A stretch of DNA of 64,000 nt from Amaranthus tricolor (taxonomy: Eukaryota > Streptophyta > Magnoliopsida > Caryophyllales > Amaranthaceae): contig NC_080063.1 of NCBI RefSeq assembly GCF_026212465.1, positions 4,389,844 through 4,453,843 of the forward strand, written 5' to 3'. The notes under the pieces were generated by a model. That model searched no databases. It saw only the letters and a list, made by a program, of their open reading frames with translations, and was not told the DNA's origin. The position numbers and the translations under genes were made by a program. Within the stretch, counting starts at the first letter, position 1; every line of letters starts with the position of its first letter. Below, piece by piece: positions 12,483 through 23,206 of the stretch.

Positions 12483-12490
12483 TGACGTGT
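12483..12490. promoter_or_regulatory. ACGT-core (bZIP/ABRE-like) element
   Basis: TGACGTGT lies about 60 bases upstream of the TATA box of the DUF1442 gene. This is an ACGT-core motif of the type bound by plant bZIP factors. Function is inferred only from motif and position. Confidence 0.35.
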
Positions 12491-12539
12491 GTGATTTTGT
12501 TTCCGATAAGCTCCTTTTACTATGGGCGGACTGCTGACC

Positions 12540-14770
12540 CTTCTACGGACGGTCCTCACCTTTTCTATAATTTTTTATTCCAACTATTCCCGTTTTCTAA
12601 TGCCAAAAGCTTATGTTATAAAAATAAAAATATTATTACCCGTTAAATTATACTTGTTATATTTGATTTTTTATGTGTTTTAATGTATTATTTTGTTTAT
12701 TAACTCATTAATTTATGCACATCAAAAAATATAAAAAATTAGTATTATGACAATATGTGATTAAATGATTCAAATAAAATCTCACTTGATTATATTTTTG
12801 CTTACGTATTAGCCATAATATACAAAATAAATATGAATGATAAATAGTGCCGATAATCAATTTGTATCAACTATTTCAGAATACATGAAGTATTTAAAAG
12901 TGTAAATTAAAAATTAAATTAAATGAAAACAATAATAGGAGTATAACATATTTTACTATAATTTAATAATAAGCTTTAAATTTTATGCTATATTAGATAG
13001 TATAATTAATTGCTATACTATTTAAAGTTTAAAATATATTCTAATTTACTATTTAAATTAATTTATATCTTTATTAAATAATGCTTTAAGGCATTGGTTT
13101 GCTAGATCTTTTTAAAAATAATGTCCTTAATTATGGGGGTAATTTTTTTGTTTGGAGGTTTTAACTTTTGAAAGTACTCTGTGTAGCTAATACTCGATCA
13201 TCCCTCATTGAAATTATTACATTTGATATTTTAATGTGAAAATTATTATGACTAAATATATAATTTTATGTCATATGAATGAGTAACTCCTAGCTATGTA
13301 CTAGAGGTGTACATTATTATTCGTTCCAAATAATCTAATTCATCTAATTCAGAATATTTAGTATTCACTTTTAAAAATTGGAAAATTTATTTAATTTTTT
13401 AAATTGGGAGTTTGGATAGGGACACTTAGCGGCGCCTTATTCATGTCCTAGATTATTAAATCTGTCCCTTTTACTCTTCGTTTGTTATTGTACATTGCCT
13501 TTAAGTATCGCTCTTTACCTTCTTCTTTATTTTTATCTTTATTATTAGTTATTTTTACGTATTAGTTATTGGATATGATAATGATGATGATGGAATTTGG
13601 ATCAAATATTTGGTTTAAACTTGGATAACAAATTTAGATTCGAATGGGGATTTTAGTGAAAGCAAATATTTGGTTTTGAATTTCATTAAAATTTTTTAAT
13701 AGTAATTTATATAGGCTTTTGAACATGCTAATATTTAAAATTTTTAACTTCAACTAAGTTACATAACTTATCAATTCTTAATTAATTTAGGCTTTTAAAC
13801 AGCTATAATGATTTGGCAATTAAAAGAATATAAAAACTTATTTTTTAATCTATGAAAAATAATTTTGATTAAAGAAGTAAAAAAAAGTAGAATTAAATGT
13901 TTATGTGAACAAAAGTGCAAAAAACAAATCAAAATTCGATATATTCGAATTCCAGATATCAAGTTTACCGTATTGAAATTGGATCATTACATTCAAATTT
14001 TCGAATCCAAATGGATTTTGTATCTGATTTTTAACATCCTTGTCCCCTACTATGTACATGAACTATTTCCTATTATGCTCTACATTTGATAAAATTGCTA
14101 TAAATAATTTTTAGAAGTGAAGTTGATAGAATTGTTTGATAATTAAAAAAGCTAAAAATAAAAATTCAACGAAAAACTTTATGAAAAATCTATTTATCAA
14201 ACGAAAAATGCGCACACGTACACATAAAAAAATACGTAATTAACATCATGAAATAAGAGAGTTGTATTATTTTAAATTTCATTAAAATAGAAATTAATGA
14301 CAAAATCTCATAGAAGACGATGTATTAGATGCTCAATATCCACCTTCACTTTTTTAACCTTTGGTTAGTATTAAAATTGTGGAAATAAAAGTAAAATAGG
14401 ACAATTAAGGTAATTTGATAGAAAATTAATGAAATTTAATTTGATTGTTGGAGAGATAAAATAGTTGACGTAAAGTAATGAGAAAGGGATAAAATAACAA
14501 TAAATTTCCTTATTTTTAAATATTTTTCCTCCATACGAGGAAAAACATCTTACTTTTTATTTATTTTTTTTAGTTTATTCTCAATCTACTTATTCTACAA
14601 CTATTTCAATTAGTTCATATGCAAATATATGTACAATTACTTCATTAATTCGACTTTTTTATTCTTTAAATATTTATACTAAATCTAAACATGCCCTACA
14701 ACAATTTATAACCGAGAATCAAACAAGTCTTTTAAGATATAACTATCATCTATGAAAACGATCGCCAAAT
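12540..14770. other. A+T-rich intergenic DNA without recognised genes
   Basis: No gene, RNA or bounded element could be supported. Short open frames here have no family resemblance and strongly A+T-biased composition. Confidence 0.5.
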
Positions 14771-14778
14771 ACTTACGA

Positions 14779-15348
14779 TGTTAAGAACAAACAACAATGA
14801 GCAAAATTAAGTTTGACAAAGTAACAAACAAGGACACAAAGATTTAAGGAGGTTCACCCAATGATGGCTACGTCCTCCGTGGTGTGTAGTTTGTGTTTAT
14901 ATTATATCAAATGAATACAAACAACACTTCAATATGAAGAATTACAATTGAGATAGAGATAACAACAATAGGCTATGTGTTTGGCTTAAGGGTTGTGTTT
15001 GATGTGTTTTGCATACTTGAAGTGTGGGTATGAGAGCCCTATTTATAGTGCTAGGTACTTGAAGATGAATGGCTCACATAAATACATAGTTAATTTAGGG
15101 TAATGAATACTATGAAATAACTCTAAGAACTTGAAAAGGCATTATCTCAAGAGTCACACACATGAGACTCTTCACCTTAATCTTCATTAACACCAATAAT
15201 TCCCATGAATACTCTTCACCTTATTACACCCTTTTGGATTCCACAACTCAAGAGTCACACACATGAATTCAACCCTTTAATGTGCACTCAAGTCACACAT
15301 TAGTATACTATCATTTATAATCACATTAGTATACTACCATTCATAACA
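14779..15348 (-). mobile_element. Probable solo LTR, copia-like
   Basis: On the minus strand the segment begins TGTTATGAATGG and ends GTTCTTAACA, giving the TG...CA ends of an LTR of 570 bp. It contains a promoter-like TATAAATAGG (about 15039-15048, minus) and near its 3' end a GGACGTAGCC...GGTGAACC...TTAAATCTTTGTG block that I know from plant copia LTRs. No primer-binding site or polypurine tract adjoins it. The two flanks (TACGA and ATCTA) do not form a clear 5-bp duplication, so it may be a recombinant between elements. Confidence 0.7.
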
Positions 15349-16957
15349 ATCTAGTATACCTATTAATTGAATATCTAAAATTGGAATTTGTCTTAGTTTG
15401 AATATATACTATTTTTTGAGGTCTTAAATTCGATTATGTCCGACCTTTCCTCTACCCCACCCCTTTCTCACACCCTACACTATACTAAAAATAACTTCAA
15501 TATAATATTTTTGACATTGTGTGATTTATTGACGTAACTTGTAAATCCTGAAAACTATTTCTATATCATAAATTATAAATTGGTCTTATTTAGGATCTGG
15601 ACCACTTCAATTTTTTTTTTTTTATTTACTAATTCAATCTTACTATTCTTTTCGGTCTTTTCTTATAACATTTTTTGATTTGAAGTACTACTATTTGATT
15701 AAGATGAGAAGAATAGCTAAGTGATGACGATTAGATAACATCGAATGTGATTAGTTTTCATACTAAATTTTTGAATCCGGTTTCTTGGTTCTTAGCCTCT
15801 AGGTCCGTCCAACAGATCAGTAAGGGTTGAGTTCATATTCAGATTATACATGAATAATGGTTATAAACCTCTTGACTTGGTTCTAACCTGTTTAGTTAAT
15901 TTAGTTGAAAATACACCTCTGATATAATCTATAACAGATGAGGTCAATCTGATATCTACCTCTCGTTTATTGAAGTTTTGTCAAATAACCTGACCCACTT
16001 AATTAGTTGATCGTTTTTTGTTTTTACTTTAGCGTTTTTGACATTAATAATATCGTATTTATTAGGCCTCAATCTTAAATTTTTATCTTATGAGTTGTTT
16101 ATTTTATATATATATTATGAAAAATAAAATAATATTAAATAAATTAATTTCAGAATACTGATTGACTTGACTTGAAAATAACTCATAGGATTAAATGAGT
16201 TGTTTAAGTTTTTTTTAGGTTTAAAATTTTAACCTTTACTTAACCCAATTAATAAACAAGTTTGGTCGAATTGACAAATTTAATAAGTTGAGTTAAAAAT
16301 TTCAATATATAAGCATTTATTTTAGATTAGGTTTAAATTGAATTAACGGGTCAAATCAATTATTATCCGACCTATTAGGCTCTTGGCTATATCATGTAGA
16401 TTGTGGACGGTATTTCGTCCTCGTTCTGGTTCAACAACATTAGTCATCATTTGGTGTCTTCTACTCTTATTAAATTACGCCATTCTCATGCAGTCGGTAT
16501 TTATTAACCTTTTAGTGTCGTGTCTTCCATTCTACTGATTTTGTCTTGCAGCATTTACTATATGAGACTAACAGGTGAGATAATTAAGAAAAAGTGGTAA
16601 ATGTAGATAAAAGGTTTAATTTATGGCCGAAAAGTAAAAAAAAAATGTGTTAATAAGATAAAAATAGGATTTAATATGTGGATGAGATAAAAATTAAAGA
16701 GAAAGTGTTAGTCATACCTAAAAATAAAAATAAGCAAAGTCTAAAATGATAAATATAACAAGTTTAGGAAATTAAGAAAATACGTCTTATTTTCGTGAGA
16801 TTGGACTAGCGAGCTTCTAGACTACACTTCTAAATAAGAACAAAACAAATATCTCATTGTCTGTCATTTTATCGTTTCTTTTTAATTACTTTTTCTTTCA
16901 AGTTAGAGCTTTTAATACAAAATGTAGCTAATATTCCTATTTCTATAAGATACGAAG

Positions 16958-16961
<4 letters not shown>
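15349..16961. other. Intergenic DNA without recognised genes
   Basis: A+T-rich sequence with a diffuse low-complexity repeat from about 15780 to 16380 (TTGACTTGG, AACCCAATTAAT-type words). Nothing could be bounded. Confidence 0.45.

Positions 16962-17048
<87 letters not shown>
16962..17048. repeat. Palindromic (AAT)n(ATT)n microsatellite
   Basis: About 13 AAT units run directly into about 16 ATT units, so the tract is its own reverse complement and can fold into a long hairpin. No interruption is seen in either arm. Confidence 0.95.
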
Positions 17049-17049
<1 letters not shown>

Positions 17050-17540
17050 CTTTTATGAGATATTTTTGAGGAATGCTTTTTTTTTATATCGTTCTAGTTT
17101 TGATTAACATTTTTATAATTAATAATTTAATTTTTATTATTTTTAACATTCTATATGGAAAAATATACTTATTATTTTAATAATATAATAATATAATAAC
17201 TTCTTTAGCTATTTAATTGATTAGATATCATTCCACTATACTTGTTATTATTAAAATAATAATAATTTCACTACTAGAAATGGTAGCCACTCTAAATTCC
17301 TTTAAATTTCATTTGTCATTTTGACTGTCGATTTAATTGATACTAATACATTAAAATAAATGGTATTAATAATAAATTTTGTAATCCTTTTTATTATGAA
17401 TTAATCAGTGAAGGATTTTTGAAAGGGATAAAAAAAATCAAATTATGCTCTAAAAAAATAATTAAATTAAATTTCAATATCTAGTTTATTGGGTCTAGGC
17501 CTTCCACAGGTTTCATTTGCTATTCAAATCTGTCCCGCCT

Positions 17541-17612
17541 CTGTTAGAAGTGTATATCCTCCTCGTACCTATCAACTCCTCTATTAGAAGTGTATATCCT
17601 CCTCGTACCTGG
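17541..17612. repeat. TRIM internal-domain fragment, tandemly duplicated
   Basis: The words CTGTTAGAAGTGTATATCC and TCCTCGTACCT occur twice with a 40-base period. The same words (TAGAAGTGTGGATG and CCTCATACCTGG) form the internal domain of the TRIM at 62387-62946, so this is a remnant of that family without recognisable LTRs. Confidence 0.5.
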
Positions 17613-17719
17613 CGATTGACAATGATGACGTCACATGAGAGGTTAAAAGGAGAGTTGTTACACTTACTCAAGGATCACAATGATGAAATTTAGTTGGGTG
17701 TTTATGATGTGTTTTAATA

Positions 17720-18260
17720 TCAAAACAGTTATGCAAGTTGATGATGAATGACAGTAATAAAGAAATAAATAAAACAAGATTTAAGGTAGTTCACCAATCA
17801 AGGGCTACATCCACTATTTTAGTTTAAGATTATATTATGTGTTTAAAGGAGAAACACAAACTTGATAGGAATTACAAGTGGAAGATTAATGTAAGGAATA
17901 GAGGAGCTAATTAGGGAGAACATCTAATTAAGAGATAAAGCTCTATACATGAGATTTTGAAGCGTTTTACTAAGGCCTAGAACAAGTGTATTTATAGGGG
18001 TAAATAAGGGCTTCAAATGAGACATCAAAACCCACGATAAAATCTGATTAAAAAAAGATGTGGTATGGGCTTTGTGCTCATTCGAGCAATTAGGCGCTCG
18101 TCTGAGCACAGGTGTGCTGTTGTTTCTGGCTTTGTGTTCCTTTGGTCCCCTACTTCATTAATACTCGTCCTTGCTTTAAAAGTTTTCCTTGGAGCCCAAG
18201 ACTTGCATCAACCAAGTCTCCATACAATCAAGTCTCTGTTAATTGCGATAAGTAATATGC
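17720..18260 (-). mobile_element. Copia-like LTR remnant
   Basis: On the minus strand it carries the block GGATGTAGCCC...GGTGAACTACCTTAAATC found in the LTR at 14779-15348, a CCTATAAATACAC promoter-like word (about 17990), and the plus-strand GCTCATTCGAGC/GGCGCTCGTCTGAGC words typical of some plant copia LTRs. Similar GAGC-rich words recur near 39450-39560 and 61430-61480. Ends were not defined. Confidence 0.5.
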
Positions 18261-18608
18261 TCGGTTTTTTTTAAAACTGACCGATTTCTATCGGCTGTTC
18301 CCATATTTCGGGAGCAGATGCTGCAGGTGACTTTACATGAAGTTATTAAGAAGCTATTGTATTGTTTATGTGAGATTAGAATATAAAATGTATGGAGTTT
18401 ATATTATGGACGATAATTATTTATTAAAGAAAGATGTAATATTTAAAATTTTATTTTAATGATTTAAGTTTTCTTTATTTTTTTTTGAAAATATTGTTTT
18501 GTTTTTTTTCTTTTTCGCAATAATCACGGTTCGATAGACTTCCGCTTAGCATTACTTACTATTATATTATATTAAACCTATATTTAGAAAAGGACCGTCT
18601 GTTACACT

Positions 18609-18619
18609 TGGTATCAGAG
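18609..18619 (+). promoter_or_regulatory. Retrotransposon primer-binding-site-like sequence
   Basis: TGGTATCAGAG, complementary to the 3' end of plant initiator tRNA-Met, two bases after TGTTACA, which has the look of an LTR 3' end. No gag or pol follows, so it marks a truncated LTR element whose internal region begins here or has been replaced by the gene fragments that follow. Confidence 0.45.
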
Positions 18620-18754
18620 TACTTATATAATTTACAAACAACCAATCACAATATGATACTTATGTCCCCTTCTATCCTAAACTAACACATGCACTTGATT
18701 AATTTTCTTAACGGATACTATCATCAAGAAAATTAAATTCAAGCTTCCACAATC

Positions 18755-19165
18755 GTTCCCCATAATGGTTGGCTTGAGATTCTTCCTTTTTTATTCAATT
18801 GTGTTTCCTCTGATGATGTTAATTTGCAGGAGAGTTCTTTCTTGATAATTGCTCAATTGTCTGAATCAATCGGCTATACTTTAATTCCTTACATTAAGGA
18901 TATTCATAGCGTTTTCTTGAATTGTCTTGCGAATTCTAAAAGTTTTGAAGTTAAAATTGCGGCGATGTATGGCGGGAATAATTCATCCAGTGTATTAAAA
19001 ATTCTGGTGATAAAGATTCGTTTCGGGACCTCTTGCCTGCGATGATGAACATTTTACCTGACGCTTTGAATGCTTCTGAAGAATCTACTGCTCGGGAGGC
19101 AATTACTGTGTTGATAAAGTTGGCAAAATCCAATCCTCGATTATTAATAACGATTCAGATCGGGA
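18755..19165 (+). pseudogene. Importin-5 (karyopherin beta-3) gene fragment
   Basis: A plus-strand frame reads NGWLEILPFLFNCVSSDDVN then ESSFLIIAQLSESIGYTLIP and YIKDIHSVFLNCL, and after a frameshift near 18975 continues FIQCIKNSGDKDSFRDLLPA, MMNILPDALNASEESTARE and ITVLIKLAKSNPRLL. This is the N-terminal HEAT-repeat region of plant importin-5, a nuclear import receptor. Only about 130 of roughly 1,100 residues are present, with no start codon, no stop of the true gene and one frameshift, so it is a dead fragment. No intron is visible inside it. After about 19145 similarity ends and a minus-strand fragment of a different gene begins. Confidence 0.8.
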
Positions 19166-19199
19166 AACTGGTTTTGGAGAGCATACACAAGAAATTGGC

Positions 19200-19440
19200 A
19201 TGGTATCAATGAGAAGTAAAGTCACTAACCAGTCTAAGTTCATCCAATAGTTTGTAGAAATTGGCATTATGCGGACCAATTTCATTGTGGCACAGTTCAT
19301 GCAGCATGGTATCAAGAATCTGCTCATAAGGAAACATATCCCATTGCCTTTCTGGCCTACGCAAACGTAGCTTAACCTCCGCACCTCCACCAACGTTCAA
19401 TCCCATAAGAGATGGATTTGATGGGCTGCGATTGTTACAT
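19200..19440 (-). pseudogene. WLM-domain metalloprotease (Wss1-like) exon fragment
   Basis: The minus strand reads SPSNPSLMGLNVGGGAEVKL, RLRRPERQWDMFPYEQILD, then TMLHELCHNEIGPHNANFY and KLLDELRL. This is the WLM domain of Wss1/SPRTN-related DNA-dependent metalloproteases, with the HExxH zinc motif and the following His in GPHN intact. The exon ends at a GTTAGT donor-like site (about 19230) and begins after a CGCAG acceptor-like site (about 19440), so the piece looks genomic rather than cDNA-derived. Neighbouring family exons were not found nearby, apart from a possible 5' leader at 19600-19710 with a GTAC donor. It most likely represents a captured exon, not a working gene. Confidence 0.75.
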
Positions 19441-19599
19441 TACGAGACCTATTAGAAGGATAATGAAAAAGAAGTTCCGAAGAAAATCTATGTGGAAGTA
19501 AAAATACATGCCCACTTACCAGTCATCCTTAGAGGCTTGTACAAAATCAAAATTTGAAAATTGAAAATTCAAAATTTGAAGCTTGATTAATTTTCTTGA

Positions 19600-19715
19600 T
19601 GATAAATTCAGAAATTAAAGAGAAATTAGTACCTTCTCGATGAGGAGAGAGAGAGAGGGAAATGGAGGAATTCAATGGAGAGAACCCTAGAGGAAGGAAG
19701 TGTTGACGGCACACT
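19600..19715 (-). other. Possible captured 5' leader exon
   Basis: On the minus strand a pyrimidine-rich stretch containing CTAGGGTTCTC and (CT)n ends at CGAGAAG followed by GTACTAA, resembling a plant 5' untranslated exon with its donor site. It lies upstream, in the same orientation, of the WLM fragment and may have been captured with it. Confidence 0.3.
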
Positions 19716-19778
19716 GACGACAGTTGTCATTAATAGTATTATGTGCTAACGGATGTAAACTCAATGGTATATGGTGAA

Positions 19779-20036
19779 TTAAAACATTTCATGTGGTATA
19801 TGGTGAATTTCGAAGAAACTCAGTGGTATATCATGAAATATCTGTTTTCTTAATATTTTTTTGATTATTAGGTGAAACAAGTCACCAATAATTCTAACAG
19901 CGGTCAGTAGGGGCCAAATCCACGGTACGGTCCACTCTCTCGGTTCATTTTCGCTACTTATTACTTCATACTTCAATTCACCACTAATATCTAGTGCTAA
20001 AAAATCTACTTGATCAAGAGCGGATTGGATGATCAA
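19779..20036 (-). other. Unrecognised open segment
   Basis: An 85-codon minus-strand frame whose first part (DQVDFLALDISGELKYEVIS and then SENEPREWT) has a protein-like composition, while the rest is low complexity with two copies of a GTATATGGTGAATT word. I do not recognise a family. It may be another gene scrap in the 18.7-20 kb capture patch. Confidence 0.25.
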
Positions 20037-20754
20037 TTCAACTCATGTCTTTCTATCATGTTGGCTTCTAATACTATATTCAGATATCAATATAATGAAA
20101 AATTTAAATTCATATTAATATCTCGAGATATGTTATACTCTATGTTATATCATACTTAAAATTGATTTGTAGTCTTCAACTTATTTTCATTGAATTATTA
20201 GTGATAATCAAATCTATTAGAGCAAAAGATCATGAGTTAATTCATGTTTAGTTAGTGCTAAATGTATACATATATATAGACAATCAAGATGAAGACATAA
20301 ATTTGAGAACAAAAGTAATTTAATTTTAATCTTATTTATTTTCCAACTTGCCCACGAATTAGATAACTCTAGGGAAATTATATAAAAAAAGCAGTGAAGA
20401 AAAGAAAATGTCATGTTTTAGTCGTGGCTTGAAAGTGACTTTGTGAAATCTAACTTCTAATCATGTGAAAAAGGTAAGAGCAGTCCCTTTGTCTTTTCTG
20501 TATTACTGTTTACATGCTATTAGACATTAACTTGCATTTTTTGTTCTTGTTTGTAGGGCGTTTCCCAACACCTTTTTGACCTTTTTAGGTGTATTTTTCG
20601 AATGAAAGCACACCAAGGACTCATCATATAGCAAGCATTGTTCCTTCTAGACACTAAATATTACGACCTAAATTGTATCTTGGCTCAAATCTTTCGCATT
20701 TTAATAATATGAATTCTATTTTTTTACTCACTTTGCACATGTCTGAAGGCATAA

Positions 20755-20930
20755 TCTTACTTATGTGTGTAATATTAGTCCTATTCTAATTAGATATTTT
20801 AGAATCCTATTCTGATTAGAGTTTTTAGGGGTTCTATATAAGTTTACGTTAATGATTGTATTTTGTATTCAACTTTATCATCATATATTAATAAAATTTA
20901 TTATCTAACTATGTACGTAATTAAAACTTT
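20755..20930 (+). mobile_element. LTR-like remnant
   Basis: Contains TGTGTAATATTAGTCC, a repeated AATCCTATTCTGATTAGAG-like word and a TATATAAG box at about 20836, followed by an AATAAAATTT word, an arrangement typical of the promoter part of small plant copia LTRs. Ends and target duplication were not found. Confidence 0.35.
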
Positions 20931-22590
20931 TTTAGTGAACCATGTAAATTTGTGTGTGATCTTTATTGTTTTCTATTCATCTTTCTTGCATTTGTCATAA
21001 CATACATATATATTATGCCACTTTTTTTTAAAGTTAAGTTGAAAATTTTCAAGTGGACATTTGATTAAATTGGTTTTCATTGAATTTTATGATAGAGTAT
21101 ATAAATAATTTGGAGTCTCAATCAAGCTGATATACTAAGCTCCAAGCTATGCTATATGTTCTATCAGAGTATGTTAAAAATTTAATTTTTCGTAAAAAGT
21201 TAATAAATATAGCTTTAAAATATGTTGTATATAGTCTATCATTTTAAGGTTGCTTGTTGAAAATGTATTAGATTAAGTTTGGCATGTAAGCGTTGCATAT
21301 TTTTCAATTGTAGAAGGCGCACATGCTATAGCTAATTGAACAAAACTAATTTTAAAAACTTTTTTAGAATATATCATCATACAACAAAAATGAAAATTGT
21401 AGTAAATTGATTTCTAGGAGAGTAAATAAGAGAAGAAAGGATGGCAGCCAGGCTATGATGAGGCTACAAGACAAGAAAGTGTGAAAAGAAACATCGCGAG
21501 AGGGCATCATAGTGTGAAATTGAAGTACAAGAACTAAAAACCTTAGTCTAAGTCTAAGTATTACTAAAGTTTAAATAGTGAAAATCAATTTTCTTTTATT
21601 TGAAGAGCAAATATCATTTTTAAGTAAAAATTTTGTGAGTGTTTGGCAAAATAGTTTATTGAATAATTTTAGTTTATTTTGACTCAAATAGAAGGTTGAA
21701 CGGTCAAACAAGTCAATTCTAATATTTTGTAAAGTAGTTGGTTGAAAAAATTTATTATTTTAAACACATTATTCATAGTAGCGGGTTTAGAATCAACTAG
21801 TTAAATCAGTTAATAAAATTAACTAGTCAAATTAGCCACTATAATTAGTTATCAGTTGTTCGCAAAATAATACTTTTAAGTTATTTTACTTACTGCATCA
21901 GTTCTTTGTACTTATTATTAATAGTACATTCATAATCAGGTGTGACTATTTTATGAGGGTTAGAAGTATTTTTAAAAGACAAAGAAAGTGTGAAAGTTGT
22001 AAAAGTATAGACGGCCAATATTAGTATTGGTATTTGGAGAGGTGATGATTAAATGAAGACCGAAAATGTACGGTGGTGACTATAAAAAGTTAGTGCTGCT
22101 TTCTTTTGGGGTTGGAAGTCACACATCATCCTCTGCTATAACTTTGATTGCTGTGATTGGTATTGGTAGTGTGTTTATTATTAGCTCACTGCTTGCATAA
22201 TATTTTAACACACTGTACATTTTATTATACGGAATATGTACTTCAGTACTTAGTAGCTAAACATACTACTCAGGTACCTAAAGTTTTTTTTATTAGTTTT
22301 GTGTTAGTATTGTTATATATCGCTACATTTTTTATTTTATTGTTACTCTCTAATGAAATCATAAATTTGTCTCTAGATTTAAAATTTGCTTAATAAACGT
22401 AAATCAGACTTAATAGCACTATTATCACTTTAAAAACATTAAATTTAAAGTTAAACGTAATCCCGAACATTTTTATCGCGATCCTATATATATTGAATTT
22501 TCAGTAACGCCCTTGCATGATATACGAATTCAAACACAGTACTATCTCTCTAAAAACGTTCTTTGATTTAAACAAGCTGATAGTTGCAAT
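20931..22590. other. A+T-rich intergenic DNA without recognised genes
   Basis: No feature could be supported. The rightmost part should contain the promoter and left end of the Mutator-like element, but no terminal inverted repeat partner was found by eye. Confidence 0.45.
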
Positions 22591-22685
22591 CGATTTACTA
22601 TGGCTAACGAAAGCGACTATGAATTGGATTGGGTATGTACTTTAATATCGATTTGAATCGGTGTATTTTTTTGGAAAAAAAAATT

Positions 22686-22810
22686 GCAGTCGCAAAACAC
22701 GTGTGAGTGAACCACGGTGGAGTCGCACAAAACGTGCGAGTGGACCGCAATTCAGTCGCACGTTTTGTGCGACTCCACTGTGGTTCACTTGCACGTTTTT
22801 TTGCGACTAC
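22686..22810. repeat. Long near-perfect palindrome in intron 1 of the transposase gene
   Basis: Arms 22706-22742 and 22753-22789 are 37 bases each with 2 mismatches and a 10-base spacer, and pairing continues outward with minor mismatches to about 22686 and 22810. The arms are built from the words GTCGCAC and CCAC.GTGG and are G+C-rich against a very A+T-rich surrounding. On RNA it would form a stable hairpin. Confidence 0.85.
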
Positions 22811-22949
22811 ACCGTGGTATACTCGCACGTTTTATGTGACTATTTTTTTTAAAATTTTTTTATTATTATTTACATTATAATTTTTTATTTATTTAGAAAT
22901 TTATATTATTATTATGTTTTAATATACGTTGTAGTAAATAATTATTAAT

Positions 22950-22950
<1 letters not shown>

Positions 22951-23009
<59 letters not shown>

Positions 23010-23122
23010 GTTATTATTATTATCATTATTATTATTATTATTAATTTAAGTAATTTGTAATTTATATTATTATAACATTATTATTATTTTGTTATCATTA
23101 AATTAAATAATTTATAAGTATA

Positions 23123-23206
<84 letters not shown>
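22951..23206. repeat. (ATT)n microsatellites in intron 1 of the transposase gene
   Basis: Two long ATT arrays (about 22951-23042 and 23123-23206) separated by A+T-rich sequence. They account for most of the length of the first intron. Confidence 0.9.
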
